Below are positions 18,236-27,230 of a DNA stretch of 64,000 bases, in pieces. Below the pieces are notes generated by a model. It saw only the letters and a program-made list of their open reading frames with translations, ran no database searches and was not told the origin of the DNA. The stretch comes from Gimesia algae (GTDB lineage Bacteria > Planctomycetota > Planctomycetia > Planctomycetales > Planctomycetaceae). The stretch spans positions 6,648,357-6,712,356 of the forward strand of contig NZ_CP036343.1 in assembly GCF_007746795.1 (NCBI RefSeq), in the 5' to 3' direction. A program made the position numbers and the translations under genes. Within the stretch, counting starts at the first letter, position 1. Each line of letters opens with the position of its first letter.

Positions 18236-19285
18236 CTATTCTCCAGCCGTAATCTCATGACTCAAACAGTGAAGCGTGCCCAGCCCCCAGACCAGGTCGA
18301 CGGCATGAATGCCGATCACGCGGCGGTCGGAAAACTGCTTACTGAGAATGTCCAAAGCTAATGAGTCATTCGAATCATTAAACGTCGGCACCAGCACACA
18401 GCCGTTTGTTACCAGAAAATTCACGTAGCTGGCAGGCAAACGTAAATCTTCAAAGTCGAGACGGCCCGGCATAGGCATTTCTACAACTTTCAGTTTGTTA
18501 CCATCTTCCAGGCGCACACTTTTCAGGCGCTCCCGATTCTGTGCCAGGCGACGATGATTGACATCTTTTGTGTTCGACTCAACGCAGGCAACGACAGTGG
18601 TGGGATTCACGAAACGGCAGATGTCATCCACGTGGCCGTGCGTGTCGTCCCCTGCGATGCCATCCCCGAGCCAGATCACATTTGATACACCCAGATACTC
18701 TGCAAAGACGGCGGCATAGTCTTCTTTCGTGAAGCCGGGGTTACGCACCTGGGTTTTCTGGTCGAGCAGACATTCCTCGGTCGTGATCAGAGTCCCCCGT
18801 CCGTTAACTTCGATGGCGCCCCCCTCCAGAACCACCGGACGTCCCTGGTAACAGACCTCCGTTACAGGAACCTTGAGCGATTTCGCAACCGCGGGCGGTA
18901 CCTGCCAGTCCAGTCGATGATTGGGATATTTCGCCCAGCCATTAAAGCGGAACTGTAGTGCTTCCCGTTTGCCGTCACTCCGCTGCACAATAATCGGTCC
19001 CGAATCGCGCATCCAGCTGCGGTTCGTATTCTGCAGAATATATTTGACCTGCCCGGTATTGGCGTGCGCCTGCTGCAGCATGGTATCGACCTTCTGCTGC
19101 AGTTCCTCATTTTTGACAACCAGCAGGACGCGTTCAAACTCGGCCACCTTGCGAATGATTTCGATGAACGCCCACTTGATGACTTCGTACTTACCGGGCC
19201 AGTCATTGCCATTATGTGGGAAACAGAGCAATGTTGCCTGCTGCGGCTCCCATTCAGCGGGCAGTCTGCGTGTGATCTCACTCAT
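18236..19285 (-). CDS. aguA: Agmatine deiminase
   Basis: A 349-residue cytoplasmic enzyme of the peptidyl-arginine-deiminase family. It hydrolyses agmatine to N-carbamoylputrescine and ammonia. Recognisable parts are the N-terminal L-P-A-E-W-E-P-Q segment, W-M-R-D-S-G-P (substrate-binding Asp), E-G-G-A-I-E-V-N-G, the G-D-D-T-H-G-H-V-D-D catalytic His/Asp block, and the nucleophile Cys near the end in G-T-L-H-C-L-S-H-E. Length is close to the usual 340-370. Its ATG overlaps the aguB stop codon (ATGA), indicating translational coupling with the next enzyme of the pathway. Confidence 0.92.
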   Translation of the reverse strand: MSEITRRLPAEWEPQQATLLCFPHNGNDWPGKYEVIKWAFIEIIRKVAEFERVLLVVKNEELQQKVDTMLQQAHANTGQVKYILQNTNRSWMRDSGPIIVQRSDGKREALQFRFNGWAKYPNHRLDWQVPPAVAKSLKVPVTEVCYQGRPVVLEGGAIEVNGRGTLITTEECLLDQKTQVRNPGFTKEDYAAVFAEYLGVSNVIWLGDGIAGDDTHGHVDDICRFVNPTTVVACVESNTKDVNHRRLAQNRERLKSVRLEDGNKLKVVEMPMPGRLDFEDLRLPASYVNFLVTNGCVLVPTFNDSNDSLALDILSKQFSDRRVIGIHAVDLVWGLGTLHCLSHEITAGE

Positions 19286-20178
19286 TGAGAGATATCGTCA
19301 TGATAGAGTTTCAGAATGTTACCATACGCGTCGATGCGACGGTCGCGGAGGAAGGGCCAGTTCTGGCGGACCTCTGCCATCTCATCCAGGTTGACCTCTG
19401 CGATCAGAATTTCTTCCTGGTCGTGCGATGCCTGGGCAATGATATCTCCCTGTGGTCCACAGATGAAGGATGCCCCCCAGAATTCCAGCCCCGGCTGCTC
19501 GGGTTCGGGCTGTTCAAAGCCAACCCGGTTGACGGCGGCGACGAAAGTGCCATTGGCAATCGCGTGACTCCGCTGAATCGTCATCCAGGAATCGTGCTGC
19601 TTCACGCCATACTCGGCTTTTTCATGGGGATGCCAGCCGATGGCGGTCGGGTAGACCAGCACATTTGCACCGCTTAACGCAGTAATCCGCGCTCCTTCCG
19701 GGAACCACTGATCCCAGCAGATCAGGGTGCCGATTTTGCCGAAGCGGGTTTGAATGGCTTTGAAACCCAGGTCGCCGGGCGTGAAATAAAACTTTTCATA
19801 GAAGCAGGGATCGTCGGGAATATGCATCTTGCGATACAGTCCCGCTTCACTGCCATCTGCGTCAATCACGTAAGCGCTATTATGATACAAGCCTTCGGCT
19901 CGTTTCTCGAAAAACGGCACAATGATCACCACGCCCAGTTCTTCCGCCAGCTTGCTGAAAGCGGTGAACGACTTGTCGTACAGCGGTTCGGCAAATTCGA
20001 AGTACTTGGTCGTCTCTTTCTGACAAAAGTAGAACGAACTGTAGAGCTCCGGCAGACAGATAACCTGTCCCCCTTCTCCGGCGGCGGTACGGACCCAGTC
20101 GAGGCACTTGATCAGATTCTCATCGGGAGTCCCGTTTAATGAGACCTGCACCAGAGCGATATTAAATTGACGCGACAT
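19282..20178 (-). CDS. aguB: N-carbamoylputrescine amidase
   Basis: A 298-residue nitrilase-superfamily enzyme that cleaves N-carbamoylputrescine to putrescine, CO2 and ammonia. The Glu-Lys-Cys triad is visible in C-L-P-E-L-Y-S-S, L-Y-R-K-M-H-I-P-D-D and L-I-C-W-D-Q-W-F-P-E, the last being typical of AguB. The frame extends upstream to 20229, but the ATG at 20178 begins the family's canonical N-terminus (M-S-R-Q-F-N-I-A-L-V-Q). It is the first gene of an aguB-aguA operon with a 4-bp overlap. Together the two make putrescine from agmatine; no arginine decarboxylase gene is in the window. Confidence 0.92.
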   Translation of the reverse strand: MSRQFNIALVQVSLNGTPDENLIKCLDWVRTAAGEGGQVICLPELYSSFYFCQKETTKYFEFAEPLYDKSFTAFSKLAEELGVVIIVPFFEKRAEGLYHNSAYVIDADGSEAGLYRKMHIPDDPCFYEKFYFTPGDLGFKAIQTRFGKIGTLICWDQWFPEGARITALSGANVLVYPTAIGWHPHEKAEYGVKQHDSWMTIQRSHAIANGTFVAAVNRVGFEQPEPEQPGLEFWGASFICGPQGDIIAQASHDQEEILIAEVNLDEMAEVRQNWPFLRDRRIDAYGNILKLYHDDISQ

Positions 20179-20506
20179 AAAGGAAACATTCCAGAAACAT
20201 GAATAAACTGTGAAGACCTGTTTCAGCAACCAGAGTTTTGATCATTCACTCGGTGATGTTATGTACGAAATCTGAAAGTGAGTTGCAAGTCGTGCATCCC
20301 CCACTTCCACCGTTTCCCGGCAATTATAGGACAGTCATCGCTGCTCAAACTCCAGCTTACTGGAATCCGTCCAGTTTCTTAAGAGTAACATCGACAGACT
20401 CACCACTTTTCCACTATTCTATGCCTGAAACAGGAAGTGCCTTTCAGATCAGGTTTTCCGTATCACTTCCTCACCCACGACTCTTCACATCGGGATAGAA
20501 TTTGAC
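20179..20506. other. Divergent intergenic region, aguB / maeA
   Basis: About 330 bp separates the minus-strand aguBA operon from the plus-strand malic enzyme gene, so both promoters should be here. A short plus-strand open frame (20238-20498) has no ribosome binding site or recognisable composition and is discounted. I could not place convincing -35/-10 elements or operators. Confidence 0.5.
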
Positions 20507-22177
20507 ATGAATACAGGACGTACGACAGAAGAATTTTCGATCGAGAAACGCGGCACCCTGCTGGTGGAAGACCCCCTGTTGAATAAAGGAACTGCTTTTA
20601 CGACCGAGGAGCGAATCCAGCACGGATTACTCGGGCTCCTGCCACCGCATGTGGATACTCTCGAAGAACAGGTCGAACGCGCTTACGAAGCCTTCTGCGA
20701 CTTCAAGGAACCGATTAACAAACATATTTATCTCCGACAGCTCCAGGACGAAAACGAAACTCTCTTCTATCGTCTGATGCTGGGTCATATCACAGAGATG
20801 ATGCCAATCGTTTATACGCCCATTGTGGGTCTGGCGTGTGAACGTTTCAGCCATATTTATCGACGTCCCCGTGGAATTTTCATCTCCTACCCGGAACGTG
20901 ATTCCATGGATGCGATTCTGGAAAATGTCGAACGGGACATTGATGTCATCGTGGTCACAGATGGCGAGCGGATCCTGGGTCTGGGCGACCAGGGTGTTGG
21001 TGGCATGGGCATTCCAATCGGCAAATTATCCCTGTACACCCTGTGTGGCGGTGTTGCCCCCGCGAAAACACTGCCGATCGTGCTGGATCTGGGTACCAAT
21101 AATCAGGAACGCCTGGACGATCCCCGTTACATCGGCTGGCGGGAAAATCGCATCAAAGGGGAAGAGTACGACGAATTCATTGATCTGTTTGTGACGGCTG
21201 TCAAAAAACGTTTCCCGCATGTTTTGCTGCAATGGGAAGACTTCGCTTCCGTCGACGCCGAACGGATTATCGACCGCTACCGGGATGACCTGTGTACATT
21301 TAACGACGACATTCAAGGCACCGCTGCCGTCACCACGGGCACAATTCTCGCCGCGATCGCTGCCGGAGGGGGAGAATTAAAAGATCAGAACATTGTGATG
21401 CTGGGTGCAGGCTCGGCCGGAGTCGGCATCTGTCTGCAGTTGAAACAGACGATGATGGCAGCAGGCATGAGCGAACCGGAGGCCCGTTCCCATTTTTATG
21501 TAATCGACCGCGACGGGCTGCTGCATTCCGGACGCACGGATCTTGATGAACTGCATCAGCAGTTGGCACAGCCCGCTGAAAACCTGAAAAACTGGGACTG
21601 TGATACGACGGGGGCCATCTCGTTTGCTGATGTGGTCCGCAATGGAAAGCCGGGTGTACTGATCGGTGCAACCGGGCAGGCGGGCGCCTTCTCAGAACCC
21701 ATCATTCGCGAAATGGCAGCGCATGTCGAACATCCGGTCATCTTTCCGCTCTCCAATCCAACCTCACGGGCAGAAGCCACACCTGCGGATTTGCTGGAAT
21801 GGACCCATGGTAAAGCTGTGATTGCTACCGGCAGCCCGTTTGATCCCGTAGACCACAACGGCGTCACGCATACGATCGCACAATGCAATAACAGCTATAT
21901 CTTCCCGGCGATGGGGCTGGGCATCCTCGCGTCGCGGTCCCGCCGCGTCACCGATGCGATGTTCATTGCCGCCGCGGAGGCCTTGAAGGAAACTTCCCCC
22001 GCGCTCAAGGACCGGACAGCGTCTCTGCTCCCCTCGCTGACGATCATCCGTGATGTCAGTCGCAAAATAGCCCATGCGGTCGCATTAGCCGCCATTGCAG
22101 ACGGCGTTGCCGACTCGATCACGGAAGCTGAAATCGACCAGCGAATTGAAGAAACCATGTGGCAACCTGAATATTAA
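20507..22177 (+). CDS. maeA: NAD-dependent malic enzyme
   Basis: A 556-residue enzyme matching the large (about 560-residue) malic enzymes such as E. coli MaeA. It oxidatively decarboxylates malate to pyruvate with NAD. Signatures are M-P-I-V-Y-T-P-I-V-G, the G-L-G-D-Q-G-V-G-G-M-G-I-P-I-G-K motif with the catalytic Lys, F-N-D-D-I-Q-G-T-A metal-binding block, the nucleotide fold G-A-G-S-A-G-V-G and the late F-P-L-S-N-P-T-S-R-A-E segment. NAD preference is inferred from size class. It lies 56 bp before a pyruvate decarboxylase gene, suggesting that pyruvate from malate is the feed for that enzyme. Confidence 0.92.
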   Translation: MNTGRTTEEFSIEKRGTLLVEDPLLNKGTAFTTEERIQHGLLGLLPPHVDTLEEQVERAYEAFCDFKEPINKHIYLRQLQDENETLFYRLMLGHITEMMPIVYTPIVGLACERFSHIYRRPRGIFISYPERDSMDAILENVERDIDVIVVTDGERILGLGDQGVGGMGIPIGKLSLYTLCGGVAPAKTLPIVLDLGTNNQERLDDPRYIGWRENRIKGEEYDEFIDLFVTAVKKRFPHVLLQWEDFASVDAERIIDRYRDDLCTFNDDIQGTAAVTTGTILAAIAAGGGELKDQNIVMLGAGSAGVGICLQLKQTMMAAGMSEPEARSHFYVIDRDGLLHSGRTDLDELHQQLAQPAENLKNWDCDTTGAISFADVVRNGKPGVLIGATGQAGAFSEPIIREMAAHVEHPVIFPLSNPTSRAEATPADLLEWTHGKAVIATGSPFDPVDHNGVTHTIAQCNNSYIFPAMGLGILASRSRRVTDAMFIAAAEALKETSPALKDRTASLLPSLTIIRDVSRKIAHAVALAAIADGVADSITEAEIDQRIEETMWQPEY

Positions 22178-22233
22178 AGCTTCCGCACTGCGTACTCCAG
22201 GCTGAATTACACTTATCAATAGAAGGAACTTTG

Positions 22234-23925
22234 ATGTCTGATAACAGTACTACCGTCGGTTCTTACCTGGCTTCCCGTCTGGAAGAAATTGGAATGAAGC
22301 ACTATTTCGCTGTCCCCGGCGACTACAACCTGGTGCTGCTGGACAAGCTGCTGGAAAATAAAAATCTGGAGATGATCTCCTGCTGCAACGAATTGAATGC
22401 CGGTTACGCGGCAGACGGATACTGTCGCGCCACCGGCGGTGCCAGTGCGGTCTTCGTGACTTTTAGTGTCGGTGGTTTAAGCCTGCTCAACGCCGTTGCG
22501 GGCGCCTATGCAGAAGACCTGCCACTCATTGCTGTCTCGGGCGGACCGAATACCAATTCGGAAGCCGAATTTGAGATGCTGCACCATACGCTGGGTCTGC
22601 TGGACTACGATTATCAACGCGACATCTTTTCCAAAGTGACCGCGGAAGCAGTGACGATCCATGATCCCCGCGAAGCGCCGACGCAGATTGATCATGCAAT
22701 CCAGACCGCCCTCCGCTTCCGTAAACCCGTCTATATTGAAATTGCGTGTAATATCGCAGATGCAGTCACTTCCGCTCCTAATGTCCGTTCGTTCGGTGGC
22801 CCGACTGCCAGTGATCCACTGTCGTTGAACGCCGCCGTCGATCGAGCCGTAGAACTACTGAGTGCCGCGTCGAAACCGGTCCTGGTAGCAGGCGTCAAGC
22901 TCCGGTCGTTTGGTGCGGAAGCCAACTTCCAGAAACTGGCTGATGCCTGTGGTTATGCCATCGCCAGCATGCCCAATGCGAAAGGATTCTTCAACGAACA
23001 GCATTCCCATTACATGGGTATTTACTGGGGCCCCGTGGGCACACCCGGTTGTGGTGAGATTGTCGATTCTTCTGATCTCTGCCTGTTCGCGGGTGGTACT
23101 TTTACCGACTATACCACCACCGGACATGCGGCCCTCATCAATCCATCTAAGGTCATTCAGGCCCGCCCGAACAGTGTGGTCTTTCCCAATCAGACCTTCA
23201 GCAACGTTAAACTCACCGAATTCCTGGAAATGCTGGCAAAGAAATTGAAACCCAATGACGGGTCGATGATCGCCTACAATCGAATCAAGGAAGAAATCGC
23301 TCCTCTGCGCCCCGGCACTCCTGAAACAGAGCTCTCCACGCGACAACTGTTCTCGCGTATTCAACAGATGCTGGGCCCCGATTCCGCAGTGATTGCCGAG
23401 ACTGGCGATTCCTGGTTCAATGGCATGCAGTTGGATCTGCCCGAAGGTGCGCGGTTTGAAGTACAGATGCAGTACGGTTCGATCGGCTGGTCTGTGGGAG
23501 CCACTCTGGGCTTTTGTGTCGGTGCGCCCGATCGGCGACCGATTGCCCTGATTGGGGATGGCTCGTTTCAACTGACGGCTCAGGAAGTATCCACCATCAT
23601 TCGTTACGGTTTGAAACCGATCATCTTCCTCATCAATAATGGCGGCTATACTATTGAAGTGGAAATCCATGACGGCCCCTATAATACCATCAAGAACTGG
23701 AACTATGCCGAGCTGGTGCATGTCTTCAATGCGGAAGACGGTAATGGTTTCAGCTGTAAGGCCCGTACAGAAGGCGAACTGGATGAAGCCATCAAACAGG
23801 CGACCGCACACGATGGTCCGGCTCTGATTGATGTCCTCATACATCGGGATGATTGCAGTAAAAATCTTCTGGTCTGGGGAGGCCACGTGGCGAAAAATAA
23901 TGGGCGACCACCGCGTTTTCATTAA
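22234..23925 (+). CDS. pdc: Pyruvate decarboxylase (thiamine diphosphate)
   Basis: A 563-residue ThDP enzyme closely resembling the Zymomonas type. It converts pyruvate to acetaldehyde and CO2. The N-terminus has V-P-G-D30-Y-N-L-V-L-L and C-C-N-E53-L-N-A-G-Y-A. The His pair is in M-L-H-H-T-L-G. The ThDP/Mg motif G-D-G-S-F-Q-L-T-A-Q-E is followed by I-N-N-G-G-Y-T-I-E-V-E-I-H-D-G-P-Y-N, with the catalytic Glu. These correspond to Asp27, Glu50, His113/114 and Glu473 of the Zymomonas enzyme, so activity on pyruvate is likely, although indolepyruvate or another 2-oxoacid is possible. The ATG at 22234 (after an in-frame TTG) has an 'agaaggaacttg'-like ribosome binding site. No alcohol dehydrogenase gene is adjacent. 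Confidence 0.9.
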   Translation: MSDNSTTVGSYLASRLEEIGMKHYFAVPGDYNLVLLDKLLENKNLEMISCCNELNAGYAADGYCRATGGASAVFVTFSVGGLSLLNAVAGAYAEDLPLIAVSGGPNTNSEAEFEMLHHTLGLLDYDYQRDIFSKVTAEAVTIHDPREAPTQIDHAIQTALRFRKPVYIEIACNIADAVTSAPNVRSFGGPTASDPLSLNAAVDRAVELLSAASKPVLVAGVKLRSFGAEANFQKLADACGYAIASMPNAKGFFNEQHSHYMGIYWGPVGTPGCGEIVDSSDLCLFAGGTFTDYTTTGHAALINPSKVIQARPNSVVFPNQTFSNVKLTEFLEMLAKKLKPNDGSMIAYNRIKEEIAPLRPGTPETELSTRQLFSRIQQMLGPDSAVIAETGDSWFNGMQLDLPEGARFEVQMQYGSIGWSVGATLGFCVGAPDRRPIALIGDGSFQLTAQEVSTIIRYGLKPIIFLINNGGYTIEVEIHDGPYNTIKNWNYAELVHVFNAEDGNGFSCKARTEGELDEAIKQATAHDGPALIDVLIHRDDCSKNLLVWGGHVAKNNGRPPRFH

Positions 23926-23996
23926 ACGCTCCCTGCCGAAAAACGATTTCGCTCGAGTCAATTTGATCTTTCGCTGTAATATTGGATCGTTAATCG

Positions 23997-24407
23997 ATGG
24001 AAGAAACCTGTGAATTGCCGGACGGCAAGCTGATTCTGAGAACCCTGGCCATGCCGGCAGACACCAATGCCAATGGTGATATTTTTGGTGGCTGGATTAT
24101 GTCTCAAATGGATATCGCCGGCGGTATCCTTTCCAAGGAGGTCTCAGGAACCCGCACGGTGACGATTGCGGTTGAGTCGATGAAATTCATTCGTCCAGTC
24201 AAGGTTGGCGATGTTGTGAGTTGCTATGGAACGGTCGAACGCATTGGCAATACTTCTATCACCCTGCAACTCGAAGTCTGGGTGGAACCGGTCCTGCGGC
24301 ATGAAGATTCGAAATGCCCCTACTTCAAAGTTACCGAAGCGGCCTTTACTTATGTCGCCATTGATCACCAGGGAAATAAAACGCCGATTGTCAAACGGGG
24401 GTGTTGA
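23997..24407 (+). CDS. Acyl-CoA thioesterase, YciA/hotdog fold
   Basis: A 136-residue cytoplasmic hotdog-fold protein. The core N-A-N-G-D-I-F-G-G-W-I-M-S-Q-M-D-I-A-G helix carries the catalytic Asp of YciA-type thioesterases, and V-E-S-M-K-F-I-R-P-V-K-V-G-D is the conserved second signature. These enzymes hydrolyse short or medium acyl-CoA to the free acid and CoA. It lies 71 bp after pdc on the same strand. Length and domain are standard, and the family call is strong; the acyl chain length is unknown. Confidence 0.87.
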   Translation: MEETCELPDGKLILRTLAMPADTNANGDIFGGWIMSQMDIAGGILSKEVSGTRTVTIAVESMKFIRPVKVGDVVSCYGTVERIGNTSITLQLEVWVEPVLRHEDSKCPYFKVTEAAFTYVAIDHQGNKTPIVKRGC

Positions 24408-24601
24408 ACGACAATACTGCTTTTCCAGCAAAACCAGGGAACCTTGCCTGCTTCCTGTTCCACTTGTGGTTTGCCGGGTACAATTGATGCAGTTCCTGAA
24501 GCCGTTTTGATTTTTTGGATTTACATTCGAAACAGCTGGAATCTCCGTTGGTTGTGCAATCATTCCGGTATCCGTGTTGACTGTGAAAGGACCAGAGGCC
24601 C

Positions 24602-26047
24602 ATGAAGAAAGTGGCGATTATTGGAGGTGGTTTCAGTGGAACTATGGCGGCGGTCAATCTGGCCCGCTTAAGCAGCGGCCCGCTCTGTATTCAACTGATC
24701 AACGATAAATATCCACTCGGTCGTGGTGTCGCTTATGGGACCCGCCGCGAAGAACATCTGCTGAATGTCGCCGCACGAAACATGTCAGCCGTTCCCGATC
24801 ATGCAAATCACTTTCTGGACTGGCTCCGTACCCGGGTTGACTACAGTGACCTGCCCGATCCCCAGCTCCGCGAAACCTATGTCCCACGTCGCATTTATGG
24901 AGATTATCTGCGCAGCATCCTCGCCACTTATATGCAACCGATCGACAGCCATCATCCTGCGGAAATCCAGGTCATCGAACAGGAAGCGATCGACATTGAA
25001 TTTAACTTTGAAGGCACCGCAGAGATTTCGCTCAAAGATGGCTCCACCATCGAAGCTGACCGCGTTCTGCTGGCAACGGGAAATCAGCCACCCTGTCCGC
25101 TGGCGGAAGATGCATTCACTCATCATGGTTACTGCGCTGAACCCTGGACCAACTGGATGGAAAAAATCCCCGGTCCGGCTGAGAACATTATTGTCATGGG
25201 AACCGGTCTCTCTATGATTGACGTCTTTCTGACACTCAGCGAACAGGACTGGCAGGGACACTTGATCGCGATTTCCCATAACGGGATGATACCCCAGGCG
25301 CATTTTCGTGGCATCGAATATCCCGATTTTCTGCCCGAAGAACCCGAAAACCTGGGCCTGGAACATCTGGTGCAGTTGCTCGAAAAACATTGTCGTCAGC
25401 TGCAACGAATTGGTGAAAATCCGGGAATCGTCGTGGACCGCCTGCGACCTCATACGCAGAAGATCTGGCAGAAATTTGAACTCGCGGAAAAACAGGAATT
25501 CCTCAAACGGTATGCGGCCCGCTGGAACGTGATCCGACACCGTATCGCCCAACCAATTCACCAGCGCGTAACAGAAGCGATTACCGAAGGCCGACTGAGT
25601 GTCGTTCGAGGACGCATCACCGGACTGGAAGCAGACGGCGATCGCGTTTGCGTCAACGTACTGAATCGGGCGGGCGACTCACAACAGGTGAGTGGCGGTC
25701 TGGTGATTAACTGCACCGGACCCAAATCCGGTTTTTCAGATACCAGTGTCCCCCTGTTTCAGAATCTGCTGCAGCGCGGACTGATTCGACCGGATGAACT
25801 GGATATGGGCATCGATGTCGGAGCGGACTTCGCCACGATCGACGCGGAAGGCAATCCGTCCGAATTTCTGTTTGCCATCGGTCCGTTGATGAAAGGGACT
25901 CTCTGGGAAACAACGGCCGTCCCCGAACTGCGGGGCCAGGCAATGCGCGTTGCGCAGCTGCTGCTGGATGACGCCGACCTTGTCTCACCCGGACACGATT
26001 ACCGCATCTCGGTCGAAGAAGAACACGTGATTGAATACTATATTTAA
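24602..26047 (+). CDS. FAD/NAD(P)-binding protein (NAD_binding_9 type)
   Basis: A 481-residue flavoprotein with an N-terminal dinucleotide motif K-K-V-A-I-I-G-G-G-F-S-G-T-M-A-A-V-N-L. This is followed by G-R-G-V-A-Y-G-T-x-x-x-x-H-L-L-N-V, the signature of the family that includes E. coli YdhS and related oxidoreductase-like proteins. A second nucleotide site is suggested by N-I-I-V-M-G-T-G-L-S-M-I-D. It ends with W-E-T-T-A-V-P-E-L-R-G-Q-A, also typical. No substrate is known for the family. It is cytoplasmic, 194 bp after the thioesterase, and may have its own promoter. Confidence 0.75.
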   Translation: MKKVAIIGGGFSGTMAAVNLARLSSGPLCIQLINDKYPLGRGVAYGTRREEHLLNVAARNMSAVPDHANHFLDWLRTRVDYSDLPDPQLRETYVPRRIYGDYLRSILATYMQPIDSHHPAEIQVIEQEAIDIEFNFEGTAEISLKDGSTIEADRVLLATGNQPPCPLAEDAFTHHGYCAEPWTNWMEKIPGPAENIIVMGTGLSMIDVFLTLSEQDWQGHLIAISHNGMIPQAHFRGIEYPDFLPEEPENLGLEHLVQLLEKHCRQLQRIGENPGIVVDRLRPHTQKIWQKFELAEKQEFLKRYAARWNVIRHRIAQPIHQRVTEAITEGRLSVVRGRITGLEADGDRVCVNVLNRAGDSQQVSGGLVINCTGPKSGFSDTSVPLFQNLLQRGLIRPDELDMGIDVGADFATIDAEGNPSEFLFAIGPLMKGTLWETTAVPELRGQAMRVAQLLLDDADLVSPGHDYRISVEEEHVIEYYI

Positions 26048-26210
26048 TCCCCGAACGGATCTGGCAGGGAAGTTAACTGATTCTTCTTAGCCAGTACCAC
26101 CACAGGATGATAGAGTGCTGCCGATCACTCCATCAGAGGATGTCTTGCGCATGCGTCTGCAAAATTGTCGCATTTTCAGCTCGTTTAGCGAATCCATGAT
26201 TGAACACTGA

Positions 26211-26227
26211 GAACTTCTACGAAGTTC
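26211..26227 (+). repeat. Hairpin in the leader of the small exported protein
   Basis: GAACTTC (26211-26217), loop TAC, and GAAGTTC (26221-26227) form a perfect 7-bp stem 37 bp before the next ATG. It could be an RNA hairpin in the leader or a binding site for a dimeric regulator. Confidence 0.4.
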
Positions 26228-26264
26228 CTTTGAGAAACCAGACTGATCGAAAGGGGAAACGAGC

Positions 26265-26642
26265 ATGTTACGCTGCATCTTGCTGGCGATACTCGCGACA
26301 ATGGGGAGTTCCTGCCTGCAGGCGGGAGAAACAAGGACCTGGGAAGGGAAATGGAATAACCGCAAGTACAACACCACTGGTCCTTTGAAGTGTGTCGCGT
26401 CATCGGATGATAGTGGAAAATGGAAAGCGACCTTCACCGGATTATTTAAAGGTGATCCATTTAAATATGAAGCGACGTTTCAATCAAAGCCCATGGGCAA
26501 ACAGCTCAATCTGTCGGGGGACGCTGTCATTCGCGGTCATCAGTATCAATGGACCGGCTCGATGAAAGGCAACATGCTCAACGGAAAATACAAATCGAAC
26601 ATCGGCTATTTTGGCGCGTTCGTCTTGAAAGAGAAAAAATAG
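26265..26642 (+). CDS. Small exported protein of unknown function
   Basis: A 125-residue protein with a short Sec signal peptide (residues 1-22, C-L-Q-A-G). The mature part is about 100 residues, rich in Lys, Gly and Trp, with alternating beta-type segments (W-K-A-T-F-T-G-L-F-K-G, Y-Q-W-T-G-S-M-K-G) that suggest a small beta-sandwich or barrel. The ATG at 26265 has 'aaaggggaaacgagc' in front. No family is recognised. The stop is 33 bp from the end of the convergent SRPBCC gene. Confidence 0.6.
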   Translation: MLRCILLAILATMGSSCLQAGETRTWEGKWNNRKYNTTGPLKCVASSDDSGKWKATFTGLFKGDPFKYEATFQSKPMGKQLNLSGDAVIRGHQYQWTGSMKGNMLNGKYKSNIGYFGAFVLKEKK

Positions 26643-26674
26643 CAGTTCGAACCTGACTGACGGGGGGATCAGTG

Positions 26675-27124
26675 TTACTCACTCTCTGCGGCAATGTGTT
26701 CTTTGATCCGCTGTAGATTGGTCAGTCCGGTCGGCTTTCCTACTTTCATGATGAACTTGACCAGTAACCAGCCCCAGAAAGGAATCTGTCGTTCGAACTT
26801 AATCCGTTCAATGACCCGTGTGTATCTACCCAGAGGCTCAATTTCATACTCGACAGTCATATGCTCCGTGCGATTCTGTTCGGGATTGGTCTGCACCACG
26901 ATGTTACAGGTGACTTTGAATGGGTCATCATCTTCGGGAACCATGCCGGCGAAATCAATCGTCTTTCCTTTGAAAACCAGCTCACCAATGCATTTATCAC
27001 CTTCGACTGAAATCGATCGAATCTTTTCATTGATCTTCGGCCAGTTTTCCAGATCGCTCAACCAGTTGTGAATCTGATCAGGAGGCGCTTCCAGTTTTGT
27101 TTTTTCGGTCAGTTCCAGTTGCAT
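26675..27124 (-). CDS. SRPBCC-family (START-like) protein
   Basis: A 149-residue protein with the SRPBCC/polyketide-cyclase-like fold. It has an N-terminal T-K-L-E-A-P-P-D-Q-I-H-N-W-L-S-D-L-E-N-W-P-K segment, a middle beta region with G-E-L-V-F-K-G-K and T-V-E-Y-E-I-E-P-L-G-R-Y-T-R-V, and a C-terminal helix (L-L-V-K-F-I-M-K-V-G). The pocket of this fold binds hydrophobic ligands. The open frame goes back to 27244, but the first 40 residues there are Cys- and Arg-rich and overlap the neighbouring lipoprotein gene, so the ATG at 27124 is chosen. It lacks a strong ribosome binding site, so the start is uncertain. Confidence 0.62.
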   Translation of the reverse strand: MQLELTEKTKLEAPPDQIHNWLSDLENWPKINEKIRSISVEGDKCIGELVFKGKTIDFAGMVPEDDDPFKVTCNIVVQTNPEQNRTEHMTVEYEIEPLGRYTRVIERIKFERQIPFWGWLLVKFIMKVGKPTGLTNLQRIKEHIAAESE

Positions 27125-27230
27125 CGCATCATTTTCTTTGAGATAAGTTACAAAACAATCTCTGCAAAGTATGCGGGCTTTCGAAATTTGCTGCAAGAGC
27201 GATTTGACCTGACGATAATAAACAGCCGCC

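Noticed and set aside
22855-23961. Long minus-strand open frame (368 codons) opposite pdc
   Set aside because: It is entirely antisense to a gene with complete catalytic motifs, and has no ribosome binding site or recognisable domain. GC-biased codon use makes such shadows common.
24785-25561. Minus-strand open frame (258 codons) opposite the flavoprotein at 24602
   Set aside because: Antisense shadow with no ribosome binding site or family.
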